From: Pseudoalteromonas lipolytica | Lineage (GTDB): Bacteria; Pseudomonadota; Gammaproteobacteria; Enterobacterales; Alteromonadaceae | Direction of reading: 5' to 3' | Length of the DNA: 64,000 nt | NCBI RefSeq assembly: GCF_900116435.1 | Contig: NZ_FPAZ01000017.1 | Coordinates: 1-64,000, forward strand | Shown here: positions 24,542 through 34,800 of the stretch, piece by piece | How the letters are laid out: the number at the start of each line of letters is the position of its first letter | Position numbering within the stretch: position 1 is the stretch's first letter | Program-made: the position numbers and the translations under genes | The notes under the pieces: generated by a model | What the model saw: only the letters and a program-made list of their open reading frames with translations | What the model was told of the DNA's origin: nothing | The model's database searches: none

Positions 24542-25342
24542 TTACAGGGTGTTCTGTTTGAACGTGAACAGTTGGTATTCTTTGAGTTGTGGCACTAAAG
24601 CAACGAGCTGTTGCTCTTTGTGAGCAATATCGGCAAAGCTGCCACACAATGCGTCGGCACGTTTTTCAAGTTGCGCTGCTTGTGTTTCTACACGCGCTTC
24701 GATTTGTTCACCCATGTTTTCCATGCGCTGTTCAAACGTGTCCATGTCACCACCCGAGCCAAGAAGCTCAGAGCCTAGTGCAACTAAAATACTGCCCATT
24801 GATTGCATCATTGCCGATTCAACTGCAGACTCAATTTGTTGGTCGAATTGTTCATCAAAATTTTGACCAAACTTTTCAAAACTTTGCTGACCCATGGTGA
24901 ATGCACCTTGTTGGTAAAAGGTATTTTGCACTTCTACACTAATCTCATCCATTAATTCAGAGATGTCATCAAAGCCACTAATGTTGAATGCGTTTGCCAC
25001 TTCTTCAATTGCAACACCGGCAATTTTCACACCCTCTAGAGCAATGTTTGCCACTTCGGGTAGTTGGCTACGTAAGCTATCTGAGTAATTTGCAATAGCT
25101 TGTTGTTGAGATGCATTCAGCGAGATGTTTTCGCCATCAATGTATAAGTTATTTTGATCAATGATTTTCATTGTGCTGTTATCAGCAGTGAACACTTCTA
25201 ATTCGTTTGGCGTGATGCGAACATCGTTCTTGAACTCAACATCACATTGCTCACCACTGAATGAAATATGCGTATCATTATCGTTATGAGCCATAGCGCT
25301 GGTTGCGATAAATAAAGAACTTACTAACAATAACTTTTTCAT
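24542..25342 (-). CDS. yggN: DUF2884 (YggN) family periplasmic protein
   Basis: 266 aa with a signal peptide ending in SAMA. HISFSGEQCDVEFKNDVRIT and the following NNLYIDGENISLNASQQQAI are the YggN/DUF2884 hallmarks. The C-terminal half is helical and acidic with EQRMENMGEQIEARVE. Exported; function unknown in the family. It stands alone with its promoter in the 25343-25733 gap. Confidence 0.88.
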   Translation of the reverse strand: MKKLLLVSSLFIATSAMAHNDNDTHISFSGEQCDVEFKNDVRITPNELEVFTADNSTMKIIDQNNLYIDGENISLNASQQQAIANYSDSLRSQLPEVANIALEGVKIAGVAIEEVANAFNISGFDDISELMDEISVEVQNTFYQQGAFTMGQQSFEKFGQNFDEQFDQQIESAVESAMMQSMGSILVALGSELLGSGGDMDTFEQRMENMGEQIEARVETQAAQLEKRADALCGSFADIAHKEQQLVALVPQLKEYQLFTFKQNTL

Positions 25343-25733
25343 TTTTTTCTTTCCTGTTTGAAATGACGAAAATAAATAATCAAACTTAATGCCAAGGTTT
25401 TTATTGTGTTTATTTTCATTGAGTTATGTTGTTTTTGAGGTTTTTTAAAATGAAAGCTGTTTGGTTTTTTAACCATTTTTTAGTCAAATTAACTAAAAAA
25501 CATACATGGATAAATGTGTTTTATCGAAACGATAAAAAACTCTCACTTTTCAGAAATCAAATTTAGCGCTATTTATTCACAATATTGACATATCGCCACT
25601 TTAGCATGGCGGTGTGGCTTTATTTTGGTGGTTTTTTACATACTAAATAACCACTGAGCTTTTTAATCTTTGCCAATTCACAGAGCAAATTTTAATCTCC
25701 TGAATTGGTCTCAAACACTTTATGGAGTGGGTT
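25343..25733. other. AT-rich intergenic region with two hairpins
   Basis: TTTTTTAGT/ACTAAAAAA (25476-25500) forms a 9-bp stem like a bidirectional terminator, and TTTTATCG/CGATAAAA (25519-25537) a second 8-bp stem. The region should also hold the promoters of the flanking divergent genes. No extra ORF with a convincing ribosome site is seen. Confidence 0.5.
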
Positions 25734-25922
25734 GTGGGTAAGACATTTAGTTATGATGCGCTAGATGACGATTTTGTTGAAGACGAGTACGAAATGGTCG
25801 GGCGTAATCAACACGACAAGAAAAAGCAACGCGTTAAGAAGAAGTTGGAAGACTATCTTGAGCAAAAACGCTTGCGCAGAAACTTAGGCGAAGACGACTT
25901 TGATGAGTACATGAACGACTAA
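25734..25922 (+). CDS. Small charged protein, PA3496-like
   Basis: 62 aa from GTG 25734, chosen because GGAG lies 6 nt before it; an ATG four codons upstream overlaps that ribosome site. Acidic N-terminus (DDDFVEDEYEMVG), a basic helix (KKKQRVKKKLEDYLEQKRLRR) and acidic end. The helix resembles the R-R-x-I-E-D-x-x-E-x-R-x-L core of small PA3496-family proteins described as putative envelope-integrity factors; I hold this family link loosely. Confidence 0.65.
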   Translation: MGKTFSYDALDDDFVEDEYEMVGRNQHDKKKQRVKKKLEDYLEQKRLRRNLGEDDFDEYMND

Positions 25923-25934
25923 GCATAAATTTAG

Positions 25935-25966
25935 ATAAAGAGGCTATTGCCTCTTTATTGCTTTTT
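25935..25966 (+). terminator. Terminator after the 62-aa gene
   Basis: ATAAAGAGGC (25935-25944) pairs fully with GCCTCTTTAT (25949-25958) around TATT, followed by TGCTTTTT. It can also serve the convergent glutathione-peroxidase gene. Confidence 0.8.
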
Positions 25967-25976
25967 GATTCGAGGT

Positions 25977-26459
25977 TTATTTGCTCAGTGCCGTAATAAT
26001 TGCAGACTCGATGTGTTCTGGTTTAGTGAGGGGCGCGAATCGTTTAATCGCTTTACCATCCCTACCAATCAGAAACTTTGTAAAGTTCCACTTTATTTTA
26101 CGGGTGATAAAGCCCGGTAATTCTGATTTTAGGTGCCTAAAGACAGGGTGAGCATGTTCACCATTGACATCCACCTTACTCATCATTAAGAAACTCACGC
26201 CATAGTTGATGAGGCAGCCTTCCTTGATTTCTTTTGTGTCACCGGGCTCTTGTTTACCAAACTGATTACACGGAAAGCCGATAATAATGAGGCCTTGATC
26301 ATGGTATTTTTCGTGCAATTTTTGCAGGCCTTCGTATTGTGGTGTAAAACCACACTTGCTCGCTGTATTGACGACTAAAACGACTTTATTTTCGAAATCA
26401 GAAAAGTGAACCGTTTGGCCTTGTAAGTTGGTTGCTGAGAGTTGATAAAATTCGTTCAT
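25977..26459 (-). CDS. Glutathione peroxidase family protein
   Basis: 160 aa, cytosolic. The catalytic Cys36 lies in NTASKCGFTPQYEGL, followed by GFPCNQFGKQEPG and WNFTKFLIGRDG, which supply the Gln and Trp of the active site. A Cys in KEGCLINYGVSF could be the resolving residue, making it a thioredoxin-type Cys-GPx reducing lipid or alkyl hydroperoxides (BtuE-like in E. coli). No clear ribosome site is visible before the ATG. Confidence 0.94.
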   Translation of the reverse strand: MNEFYQLSATNLQGQTVHFSDFENKVVLVVNTASKCGFTPQYEGLQKLHEKYHDQGLIIIGFPCNQFGKQEPGDTKEIKEGCLINYGVSFLMMSKVDVNGEHAHPVFRHLKSELPGFITRKIKWNFTKFLIGRDGKAIKRFAPLTKPEHIESAIITALSK

Positions 26460-26526
26460 AATAGTGACTTTTTATTATTATTTGATTGATTCTAACCCGC
26501 TTGCCTTATTTCTGAAAGTGTGAATT

Positions 26527-27399
26527 TTATTCAGCGAATTCATTGGTAAGGTGCTCAATTAGTAAACGTACGCGGTAAGGCAAGAGATCTTTGCGCGGAT
26601 ACACCAACCAAGAGGCGTTGTCGCTGACTTGAAAGTCATCCAGCACTGTTACAAGTTGCCCTTTTGCAATATAGGGCTCAACAATGTCGTGTGCCAAATG
26701 CGCGATTCCGATGCCAGCAATAGCTGCACTTAGAATGGCTTGAGGGTGATTGCTGCGCCAATTGCCATTTATACGGACTTCTTTGATGTGTTCATCAATG
26801 TTAAAACGCCAACGTTTTCTCATCGCGATTAGGCAATTGTGTTCAGTCAACTCATAAGGGTGCGTTAAGCGTGGATGGTTGGCTAGGTATTCAGGGCTTG
26901 CGACAAGCGTCATTATTCGCTTGCAAAGAGGTCTGGCGATAAGATTGGAGTCTTCCATGCGGCCAAAACGAACGGCTAAGTCAAAGCCCTCTTCAACTAA
27001 ATTGACATTACGGCTATTGAAGTCGATTTCGACTTCGACCTCTGGGTAGCGTTTGACAAATTCGGCAACTTTCGGTGCAACTTGATTGGCAACAAATTCA
27101 CCGGCACCTGTGATACGAATAAGCCCTTTAGGTTGGCGTTGCTCACCCTGTAACTGGTTATTCGCATCGATAAGCTCTTGCCGGATTGCTTTAAGTTTGA
27201 TCGCATATTCTTTTCCGGCCTCTGTCAGGCTTATTTTTCGCGTGGTACGCTGAAAAAGGACTGACCCTAAGCGGTTTTCAAGTTGTTGAATTTGCCTACT
27301 AATATGTGAAGTAGAGACCTCCATCGCCTTGGCTGCATGGGTAAAGCTCCCTTGCTCAACAACATATAAAAATTCGTCTAAACCTTGCCACATATTCAT
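26527..27399 (-). CDS. LysR-family transcriptional regulator
   Basis: 290 aa. N-terminal HTH with FLYVVEQGSFTHAAKAMEVS and SHISRQIQQLENRLGSVLFQRTTR, then the periplasmic-binding-like effector domain. It belongs to the CrgA-like group by its GLIRITGAGEFVANQVAP segment. It is divergent from the yqhD-type aldehyde reductase gene with 151 bp between starts and is the likely regulator of it. Confidence 0.92.
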   Translation of the reverse strand: MNMWQGLDEFLYVVEQGSFTHAAKAMEVSTSHISRQIQQLENRLGSVLFQRTTRKISLTEAGKEYAIKLKAIRQELIDANNQLQGEQRQPKGLIRITGAGEFVANQVAPKVAEFVKRYPEVEVEIDFNSRNVNLVEEGFDLAVRFGRMEDSNLIARPLCKRIMTLVASPEYLANHPRLTHPYELTEHNCLIAMRKRWRFNIDEHIKEVRINGNWRSNHPQAILSAAIAGIGIAHLAHDIVEPYIAKGQLVTVLDDFQVSDNASWLVYPRKDLLPYRVRLLIEHLTNEFAE

Positions 27400-27550
27400 A
27401 TCCTAAGATTTCTAGCTAGTGTGAGTTTACGTTAATTATTGTTGCATTACTGCAAAAGTGATTATCTATTTTACCGCTTTATCCCTATATAAAAATAACT
27501 AAAATGGTTTATTCTCTGATAAAAACTCACATCAACGATGAGGAAGCCAC

Positions 27551-28705
27551 ATGTTAAATTTTAGTTTTGAAAACCCAACCAAGATTCATTTTGGTGAGCA
27601 ACAGATTAAAGAGATTCAGTCAGAAATCCCTAAAAATGCCAAAGTACTCGTCACTTATGGTGGTGGCAGCATTAAGAAAAATGGCGTTTATGATCAGGTT
27701 AAAGCAGCATTAAGTGAGCATACGTGGTTTGAGTTTGCAGGTATTGAGCCAAACCCAAGTTACCAAACCTGTATGAAAGCCGTAGAGCTTGTTAAAGAAA
27801 AGCAGATTGATTTCATTCTGGCTGTAGGTGGGGGTTCTGTGGTTGATGGCAGTAAGTTTATTGCCGCTGCGGCTGAATTCACGGGTGAGCCTTGGGATAT
27901 TTTAGCAAACGGCGCAGAAGTAAAATCGGCGGTTGCACTCGGTGTGGTACTGACCTTGCCTGCAACGGGGTCTGAGTCGAATACCTTTAGTGTTGTCTCA
28001 AACCTTGAAACTCACGATAAACTTCCATTTGCCAGTGAGTATGTGCGCCCTCGTTTTGCGGTACTTGACCCCGCAGTAACGTTTTCATTACCAGAGCGCC
28101 AAGTGACTAACGGGATTGTTGACGCATTTGTACATACTATGGAGCAATACCTTACGTATGATGTAGGTGCAAAGTTGCAAGACCGCTTTGCCGAAGGAAT
28201 TTTAATGACCCTCATTGAAGAAGGGCCTAAAGCATTCTCAGAGCCAGAAAATTATCAGGTGCGCGCTAATATTATGTGGTCAGCAACAATGGCATTAAAT
28301 GGGTTGATTGGTGCGGGCGTACCTCAAGATTGGGCAACACATATGATAGGGCATGAAATGACAGCAGTGTACGGCCTTGATCATGCGCAAACCCTAGCGA
28401 TTGTATTACCACGCATGATGGCTGAGCAAAAAGACACTAAGCGCGGTAAGTTACTACAATATGCAGAACGTGTGCTGGGACTGGATATTACCAATGAAGA
28501 GGCGGCAATTGAACACGCGATAGCTGCAACGGAAGCTTTCTTCCACAGTGTTAAAATGCCAACACGTTTGAGCGATTATAACTTAGACGACAGTGTGGCA
28601 GATAAGCTTGTTGCGCAGTTAGAGCGCCATGGCATGACTGCTCTGGGTGAGCGTGAGCAAGTGACACTTGAGAAAAGCCGCGCTATTTTGCTCGCCAGCG
28701 TATAA
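27551..28705 (+). CDS. yqhD: NADPH-dependent aldehyde reductase, YqhD-type iron-containing alcohol dehydrogenase
   Basis: 384 aa, very similar along its length to E. coli YqhD as I remember it: FAGIEPNPSYQTCMKAVELV, LAVGGGSVVDGSKFIAAA (NADP binding), LPATGSESN, and the metal ligands in GIVDAFVHTMEQYLT, GHEMTAVYGLDHAQTLA. YqhD reduces short-chain and lipid-peroxidation aldehydes in the cytosol. GAGGA precedes the ATG. Neighbouring glutathione peroxidase fits a lipid-peroxide detoxification theme, though in a separate transcript. Confidence 0.95.
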   Translation: MLNFSFENPTKIHFGEQQIKEIQSEIPKNAKVLVTYGGGSIKKNGVYDQVKAALSEHTWFEFAGIEPNPSYQTCMKAVELVKEKQIDFILAVGGGSVVDGSKFIAAAAEFTGEPWDILANGAEVKSAVALGVVLTLPATGSESNTFSVVSNLETHDKLPFASEYVRPRFAVLDPAVTFSLPERQVTNGIVDAFVHTMEQYLTYDVGAKLQDRFAEGILMTLIEEGPKAFSEPENYQVRANIMWSATMALNGLIGAGVPQDWATHMIGHEMTAVYGLDHAQTLAIVLPRMMAEQKDTKRGKLLQYAERVLGLDITNEEAAIEHAIAATEAFFHSVKMPTRLSDYNLDDSVADKLVAQLERHGMTALGEREQVTLEKSRAILLASV

Positions 28706-28711
28706 GTTGCG

Positions 28712-29011
28712 TTAGCTCAAGATTATAAATAATCCCATCCCTGCCAGTGTTGTGTAGTAAATGTTGTGTGTTTTGTAAGCCACAATAACGGAAAGTACCG
28801 CAGCAATTAGGTAGGGATTTTGCCAATCTAAATTAATCCCTTCATCATTAATAAATACAATGGGCACCCAAATAGCAGTGAGCACGGCAGGAGCACTAAA
28901 ACTCAAAAACTGCTGCATTTTAGGGCCTACCTTAAAAGGCAAAGCGCGGTGTAGAAACAAGTAACGCGTAAAAAAAGTAATACACGCCATTAATACAATC
29001 GTGGTCATCAT
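28712..29011 (-). CDS. azlD: AzlD-family branched-chain amino acid exporter subunit
   Basis: 99 aa with four hydrophobic helices (IVLMACITFFTRYLFLHR at the start, VLTAIWVPIVFI in the middle). AzlD proteins pair with AzlC to export branched-chain amino acids. Its start overlaps the AzlC stop by 4 bp, and it is the second gene of the pair. Confidence 0.88.
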   Translation of the reverse strand: MMTTIVLMACITFFTRYLFLHRALPFKVGPKMQQFLSFSAPAVLTAIWVPIVFINDEGINLDWQNPYLIAAVLSVIVAYKTHNIYYTTLAGMGLFIILS

Positions 29012-29715
29012 GCACTATGCTCCTCTTTTGCTTGCCAGCGGCTAATTGCGTACCCAACCGACATAGCAATCAGTGCTGCTGTTACTAACCATAACTGAAA
29101 ACCGTGGCTTTTAAGGAGGGTTGCAACGACTCCTGCGGTGACGACGGTGGCAAGAGTTGCGAGGTTTTTCACCCCTGGCACCACTAATGCAATAAAAGTG
29201 GCGGCAATAGCAAAATCAAGGCCTAGGTTTGTTAAATCGGGCAATAAGCTGCCAGCAACAATACCAAGCAATGTCCATATGTTCCATGCGATATAAAAAC
29301 TAAAGCCAGCACTTAAAGCATAAATAAGGCGCAGCTTTGTTTGGTAGGCTTTAGGGTGATGCGAAAAAGCAAATAACTCATCGGTTAAAACAAAGCTGAC
29401 AGGTAAACGCCAACCAAATGGTTGATCAATGACTTTATGGCGGATGGCTAGGCCATACAAAAAGTGTCTTGAACTTATAATAAGCGTGGTAAATAAAATA
29501 GTGAGTAAGGGGGTATTGCCAGCCATTAATTCAATCGCGACTAACTGCGCAGAACCGGCAAATACGAGTAGTGACATTGCTTGTGTTTCAAACGCACTAA
29601 AACCATTTTGGATTGCTAAAGAGCCACACAGAATGCCCCATGGGATGACGGCTAAACATAGCGGGAGCATGTCGAAAAAGCCTTTTAATAACGCTTTGAG
29701 AATAGGTTTTTGCAT
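29008..29715 (-). CDS. azlC: AzlC-family branched-chain amino acid exporter subunit
   Basis: 235 aa, six or more helices. The conserved GFFDMLPLCLAVIPWGILCG and SSRHFLYGLAIR segments and FVLTDELFAFS are AzlC hallmarks. It works with the overlapping AzlD gene. A short 5' region without visible operator precedes it. Confidence 0.92.
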   Translation of the reverse strand: MQKPILKALLKGFFDMLPLCLAVIPWGILCGSLAIQNGFSAFETQAMSLLVFAGSAQLVAIELMAGNTPLLTILFTTLIISSRHFLYGLAIRHKVIDQPFGWRLPVSFVLTDELFAFSHHPKAYQTKLRLIYALSAGFSFYIAWNIWTLLGIVAGSLLPDLTNLGLDFAIAATFIALVVPGVKNLATLATVVTAGVVATLLKSHGFQLWLVTAALIAMSVGYAISRWQAKEEHSA

Positions 29716-29868
29716 TTTATCGCTCTTACTTGTTGTTATGGCTCAGATCAAAACACCTGTAATAGAGGCGTGTCAAAATAACCGAAGTTTGCAATAATGT
29801 ATACCCCAATGCCTTACCGGTTCTGGTCTTTTTAAGTGCTTTGAGTATATTTCATAGGGAGCGTTATC

Positions 29869-30519
29869 ATGTCTAAAGTGAAAGTATGGGATGGCTTTAT
29901 AAGAAGCTTTCATTGGTTATTAGTTGTTGCAATTGCAACGCTTTATTTTAGTGCTGAAGAAGGCATGCTGGAGCTACATTTTGCAACCGGGTATTTCACG
30001 CTAGCGCTCATAATCACGCGTCTTATATGGGGGGTTATTGGCAGTAAAACGGCCAAGCTGTCCTCATTGATACATTCACCGATTGCGGCAATTAAGTCAT
30101 TTAAAAATAATGAGCATAAAGCTGGTCACGGGGCTGCCGGCAGCTATATGGTCATCGCGTTTTTTATATTAATTTTGGCGCAACTAGGCTCAGGATTGAT
30201 GACCAGCGATGACATACTTACCGATGGACCGCTTGTTAAATATGTATCTACGGACACGGTTGAGTTTGCAGGTTGGTTACATCACCTGAACTTTGATATT
30301 TTGCTGTATGCTATTGTGCTGCATGTAATTGCGATTGTGATATATCGTATTAAAGGCAAGAACCTCGTTAAACCAATGCTGACGGGCAGTAGTGAGCAAG
30401 TTTCTGTGACTGAGCCTGTGACAAAATCACCCTTGCTTGCATTCGTTATTTTTGCGCTGTGTTTAGTGGTACTCTTTACCACATGGGGTGCTGAGCCATT
30501 AAGTTATTTGTTTAGTTGA
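29869..30519 (+). CDS. Di-haem cytochrome b561-type membrane protein
   Basis: 216 aa. VWDGFIRSFHWLLVVAIATLY begins the first of about five helices; His residues in FHW, LHFATGYF, HH(L) and LHVIAIV are the probable haem ligands. This type (COG3658) often passes electrons with small c-type cytochromes; a cytochrome c' gene is convergent just downstream. GGGAG precedes the ATG. Confidence 0.9.
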   Translation: MSKVKVWDGFIRSFHWLLVVAIATLYFSAEEGMLELHFATGYFTLALIITRLIWGVIGSKTAKLSSLIHSPIAAIKSFKNNEHKAGHGAAGSYMVIAFFILILAQLGSGLMTSDDILTDGPLVKYVSTDTVEFAGWLHHLNFDILLYAIVLHVIAIVIYRIKGKNLVKPMLTGSSEQVSVTEPVTKSPLLAFVIFALCLVVLFTTWGAEPLSYLFS

Positions 30520-30542
30520 GTGAGTTAAGTGAGTTAAGTGTT

Positions 30543-30569
30543 AAAAAAGGCGCAGACGGCGCCTTTTTT
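30543..30569. terminator. Bidirectional terminator
   Basis: AAAAAAGGCGC pairs with GCGCCTTTTTT, giving a hairpin with T-runs in both directions between the convergent cytochrome b561 and cytochrome c' genes. A short tandem GTGAGTTAA repeat precedes it. Confidence 0.85.
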
Positions 30570-30580
30570 AATGTCGTTGA

Positions 30581-31033
30581 CTAGTCTTTAAATGACTTAT
30601 GACAGTCTTTACATCCTTTAGCCCACGCACCGAATGCTTTACCAATTACTTTCTGATCACCACTTTTTGCTGCAACCGCAAGTTCATCCGCATATTGCTG
30701 GAAAGCGACTGCTTTTTTCATAAAAGTGTCGTTATCGTTCCACACCGCGGGAAGCGCTGATGTTTCGCCTTTGTCTGAACCTGCAACAAATGCTTCCCAT
30801 GGCATTTTTGATAAAGCGGCAGCATTATTTGCTCGCATTTGGAAGCGCTCAGCATCAAAAGGGACTTTTCCTTTTAACATGTCGCCCATATCACCAATTT
30901 GTACACGGATCATAGAAAACGCAGCTTGGCGGTATTCAATCGCGTCGCTAGGTTCTTCGAATACGGTGCTTGCTGTTGCGCCTAGTGCCAGTGTCGATAA
31001 CATGGTACCTAATACTAAGTGTTTTAATTTCAT
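30581..31033 (-). CDS. Cytochrome c' (class II c-type cytochrome)
   Basis: 150 aa from ATG 31033, chosen because it directly starts a normal signal peptide (MKLKHLVLGTMLSTLALGATAS) and an AGGGG lies upstream; an ATG 8 codons earlier is possible. The haem motif CKDCH is near the C-terminus, as in class II, after a four-helix bundle (EYRQAAFSMIRVQIGDM). Periplasmic; such proteins bind NO or act as electron carriers. Confidence 0.94.
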   Translation of the reverse strand: MKLKHLVLGTMLSTLALGATASTVFEEPSDAIEYRQAAFSMIRVQIGDMGDMLKGKVPFDAERFQMRANNAAALSKMPWEAFVAGSDKGETSALPAVWNDNDTFMKKAVAFQQYADELAVAAKSGDQKVIGKAFGAWAKGCKDCHKSFKD

Positions 31034-31136
31034 TCCTTTTGCCCCTTTAGATGTCATAAAGATAAACTGTTTGAGTTGTATCTTAGCTAGGTGTTTTATT
31101 CAAGTGTAATGCGGTTAATCTTAACTTAAGTTTAAT

Positions 31137-31607
31137 TTAATCATTAATATCAATGTCAGCGAAGATCATCCCGCGTCGCATGCTACGTGTTGCTAAGAAA
31201 ACTTCGCCAAGTAACGATAAAAAGCCACAAATGAGCAGTGCCATCGCAGCCACAAAGCAACTCGCAATGGTCACACTTAAGTTGATAGAGTGAATGTGTG
31301 ATAAAAATAAACACATAACCACGGCGCACACGAGCAAAGCACTTAATACACTTGCACTAAATGCAATATGAATACAGCGAGAACGTTTTAGCAGGGCTCT
31401 TAATTCTGTGGTCAGTGACTTATTGAACTCTTCGTCGGTACTGACTTTTAGCTTTCGCTCTAACTGCCTAGCGCGGTCTGTAATACGCGCTAAACGATTT
31501 GATAAAACACCTAAGGTTGCCGCAATACCGGTGATTAAAAAGACCGGAGCGACAGCGGTTTGTATAACCTTTGCCATAGTTAGTATGTTAATGACTTCTG
31601 AGTTCAT
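31137..31607 (-). CDS. DUF2721 family membrane protein
   Basis: 156 aa with three hydrophobic helices. VIQTAVAPVFLITGIAATLG followed by LSNRLARITDRARQLER is the characteristic DUF2721 opening; a charged cytosolic segment then leads to two C-terminal helices. Function unknown. Monocistronic by appearance. Confidence 0.88.
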   Translation of the reverse strand: MNSEVINILTMAKVIQTAVAPVFLITGIAATLGVLSNRLARITDRARQLERKLKVSTDEEFNKSLTTELRALLKRSRCIHIAFSASVLSALLVCAVVMCLFLSHIHSINLSVTIASCFVAAMALLICGFLSLLGEVFLATRSMRRGMIFADIDIND

Positions 31608-31845
31608 TGTGCCTTACTCTACTCTAAAAATATTACTTTCGTTTACAAACGTTTACATCTGAGTTTTTATTTTTATATTCTTTTAAAACAAGGTTTTATT
31701 TGTTTTTCGGGTTCTTTATTGAGTTGATATGTAATCATGGTGTAATCAAGATGTTGTTCCTACTAATGTTTACGTTTTATATTGGCACTGAAACGTAGTT
31801 TCAATTGCTATTTAGACGATAACATAACATATCCCAGGGGAACCC

Positions 31846-34800
31846 ATGTCTAATAACCTAATAAAAAGAACAACGATTGCTTTAGCTGTAACAAGTGCAC
31901 TATGTGCCAGCGCGCAAGCGAATGATTTTTCAAAATATAATCTAGCAGGTAAAGAATTAATTAAACCGAGTGCGGTAAGTAAAAAAGAACAAAATACTCA
32001 AAGCGAAGTGACTAGTTGGTTAATAAAATTAAATGCGCCAGCAACTATTAGTGCGAAAAGTTTAGGGGCAGATGTTGCCTCAGTTCAGGCACAAGCTAAA
32101 TTAGCACAGGCGAGCGTTGAGCAAGCTATTCAGAGTATGGACTTACCCGTTCAAGTCGTAGCTAAGACATCAACACTTGTAAGTTCGGTTGTTGTGAATG
32201 GTAACAAACAAGATATCGCAAAATTACTTTCAAATCCGCAAGTTGAAGGTATTTATCCCGTCTATGATTACAAACTACATGTAGCTGATAGTGCTGACTA
32301 TATTGAAGCGACTCCGCTTGTAGCGAATGGCTTAGCGACGGGTCAAGGTGTACGTGTTGCTGTACTAGATACAGGTATTGATTATACGCACACTGCATTT
32401 GGTGGTGAAGGCACTGAAGCAGCTTATGAAGCAGCCATTGCAGATCCTACAACTGTTGATTGGCCGCAAGGAAAAGTGCTTGGTGGTTTCGATTACATTA
32501 ATAATGATGCGGATCCTATTGATGTAACGACAAACCATGGTACGCATGTATCTCACTCTGTGAATGGCATTGCACCAAATGTTGATTTATTTGTTTATTC
32601 AGTGTGTGCTGCTAACTGTCCTGGACTGGCGCAATTACTTGCGTTAGAGAATGCGATGGACCCTGATGGTGATGGTGATATTTCTGATCGTGTAGATGTC
32701 ATTAATATGTCTTTAGGTGGTGACTATGGTGACATTGCTAACGACGCGGTTGGACTTTTCATTAATGAGGCTGTGAAGCTAGGCACTAACGTGGTTATTT
32801 CAGCGGGTAATGATGGTGCATACCCATTTATTGTTGGTGGTCCGAGTACAACAGAGAATGCGTTGTCTGTTGGAGCAATGACTCACCCTGCAGAAGAGCA
32901 GTCAGTTGCTAGCGGTACAGTTAACGGTGAAGAAACTATTGTTCAGCCAGCTAGCTTTGGCCCACAAACTGCATTTAGTTACACAAATGACAACATTGAA
33001 TTAGTTTACCCAGAAGCAAATCAGGCAGCGTGTGAAGCATTTGCTGATGAAGTTGATTTTACTGGCAAAGGTGTGATTATTGACCGTGGTGAGTGTGCAT
33101 TCACAGTCAAAGTATTAGCAGCTCAAGCAAAGGGTGCTGAGTTCGTTGTCATTGCAAATAATACAGATGATGGCACGCCAGCACCTATGGGCGGTGCTGA
33201 TGCAGCGGTCACAATTCCTTCTGTAGGTGTAACATTTACAGCGGGTGCTGCGCTTAAAGCGGGTGGAACATTTAACTTAACTGTTGAGCGTTTAGTATTG
33301 TCTGGTGCAATTGCAGACTTTACATCACGTGGCCCATCAATGGGCGGTTTATTAAAACCAGAAATTACCGCACCAGGCGTGAACATTATGACGGCTCATC
33401 CAGGTCTTGGTGATGGTTTAACTGGGGCTACAGGTACTTCGTTCTCTGGTCCTATCACGGCTGGTGCAGTGAGTTTACTGAAAGAAGCATTACCAGAGCG
33501 CAATGCACTTGAAATTAAAGCAACATTAATGAATACCGCTAACTTAAACGTAACAATGGAGCCATTAGCACTTAACCCTGATGCTGAACTTGCGCCAATT
33601 AGTTACATCGGTGCAGGTTTAGTTGATGTTAATAAAGCTGCTAACTTACCTGTTGCAGCTTGGGCAGCAGATACTAAACAAGCGGCTCTTTCATTTGGTT
33701 TAGTGAATGCATCAGAAACAGTTAATTTAACAAAAACGGTACAAGTTAAGAACTTCTCGAATGAAGTAAAAGTGTATTCGCTTTCTTTAGAACAGCGTTA
33801 TCAAAATGATATTGACCGTGGTTCATTCTCATTAGATTACCCAGAGACAATCACTGTTCCTGCAGGTCAAACGCTATCATTCGATGTGACAGCAACGATT
33901 GACCCTACTACATTACCAGAATGGACACTGACGGATGATAACATTGGCTCACAAGCAGTCACTGCTGATTTAACAAACTTAGAGCTTGATGGTGCGTTAG
34001 TCTTCTCTGATGGTAGTGAAAAAGCATTCCACCTTGTGTATCACGTATTACCAAAAGCAAATGCTGCAATGAGCTTTACTCCTGTGATGACAGAAAATGG
34101 CCTTGCTCATACGTTAACTAATACAGGTGCAGTGGCACTTGAGCCTGTATTTGCACCAACAGTAATGACTGACGACATAGATGAAGACCAACGCTTTGAT
34201 TTAGTGGGCGCGTCAATTGAGACGTTTGCTGTGCCAACAGAAGTCTGTGCAAGCGGTTTTGTTACTTTAACTACAATGGTGATGAACGAAGGTATTACGC
34301 ATTCTTATGTGGGTGGCTTCATGGCTGACTTCGATATAGACCAAGATGGTACATACGATGTAACAGTTCAAAATGGTAAACTTGAATGGTTCTATGATGT
34401 TGAGCCTGGTACCGCAATTACCTTTACACATGGTTATGGAAGTGGCTCTGGCGCGCTGAACAATATTTATCAAATCATTGGTAATAATCATTTAACAATG
34501 CAAAGCTGTTTAGGTGATTTTGGTTTAACCGCAGAAGATGTTGGTAGAGCTACAGTAAATGTACGTTTCCGTACAGAGGAAGAAACTTGGACACCAATTG
34601 CTTCGGGCTCAGGCGATGTTGCAATGGGGACTTATACGTTTAAAGATGCATCTAATGATGTGTATGCAGCATTAGTTGATGAAGCGGGTGAAATAGTTAG
34701 CTCTTTAGAGCCAGGTGCTTCAGCAACGTTATTAAACGCAGGTGCAGACTTCATGATCCTGTCTGATTCAGGATCGAAAGCATTTGTAGCTACGCCAAGT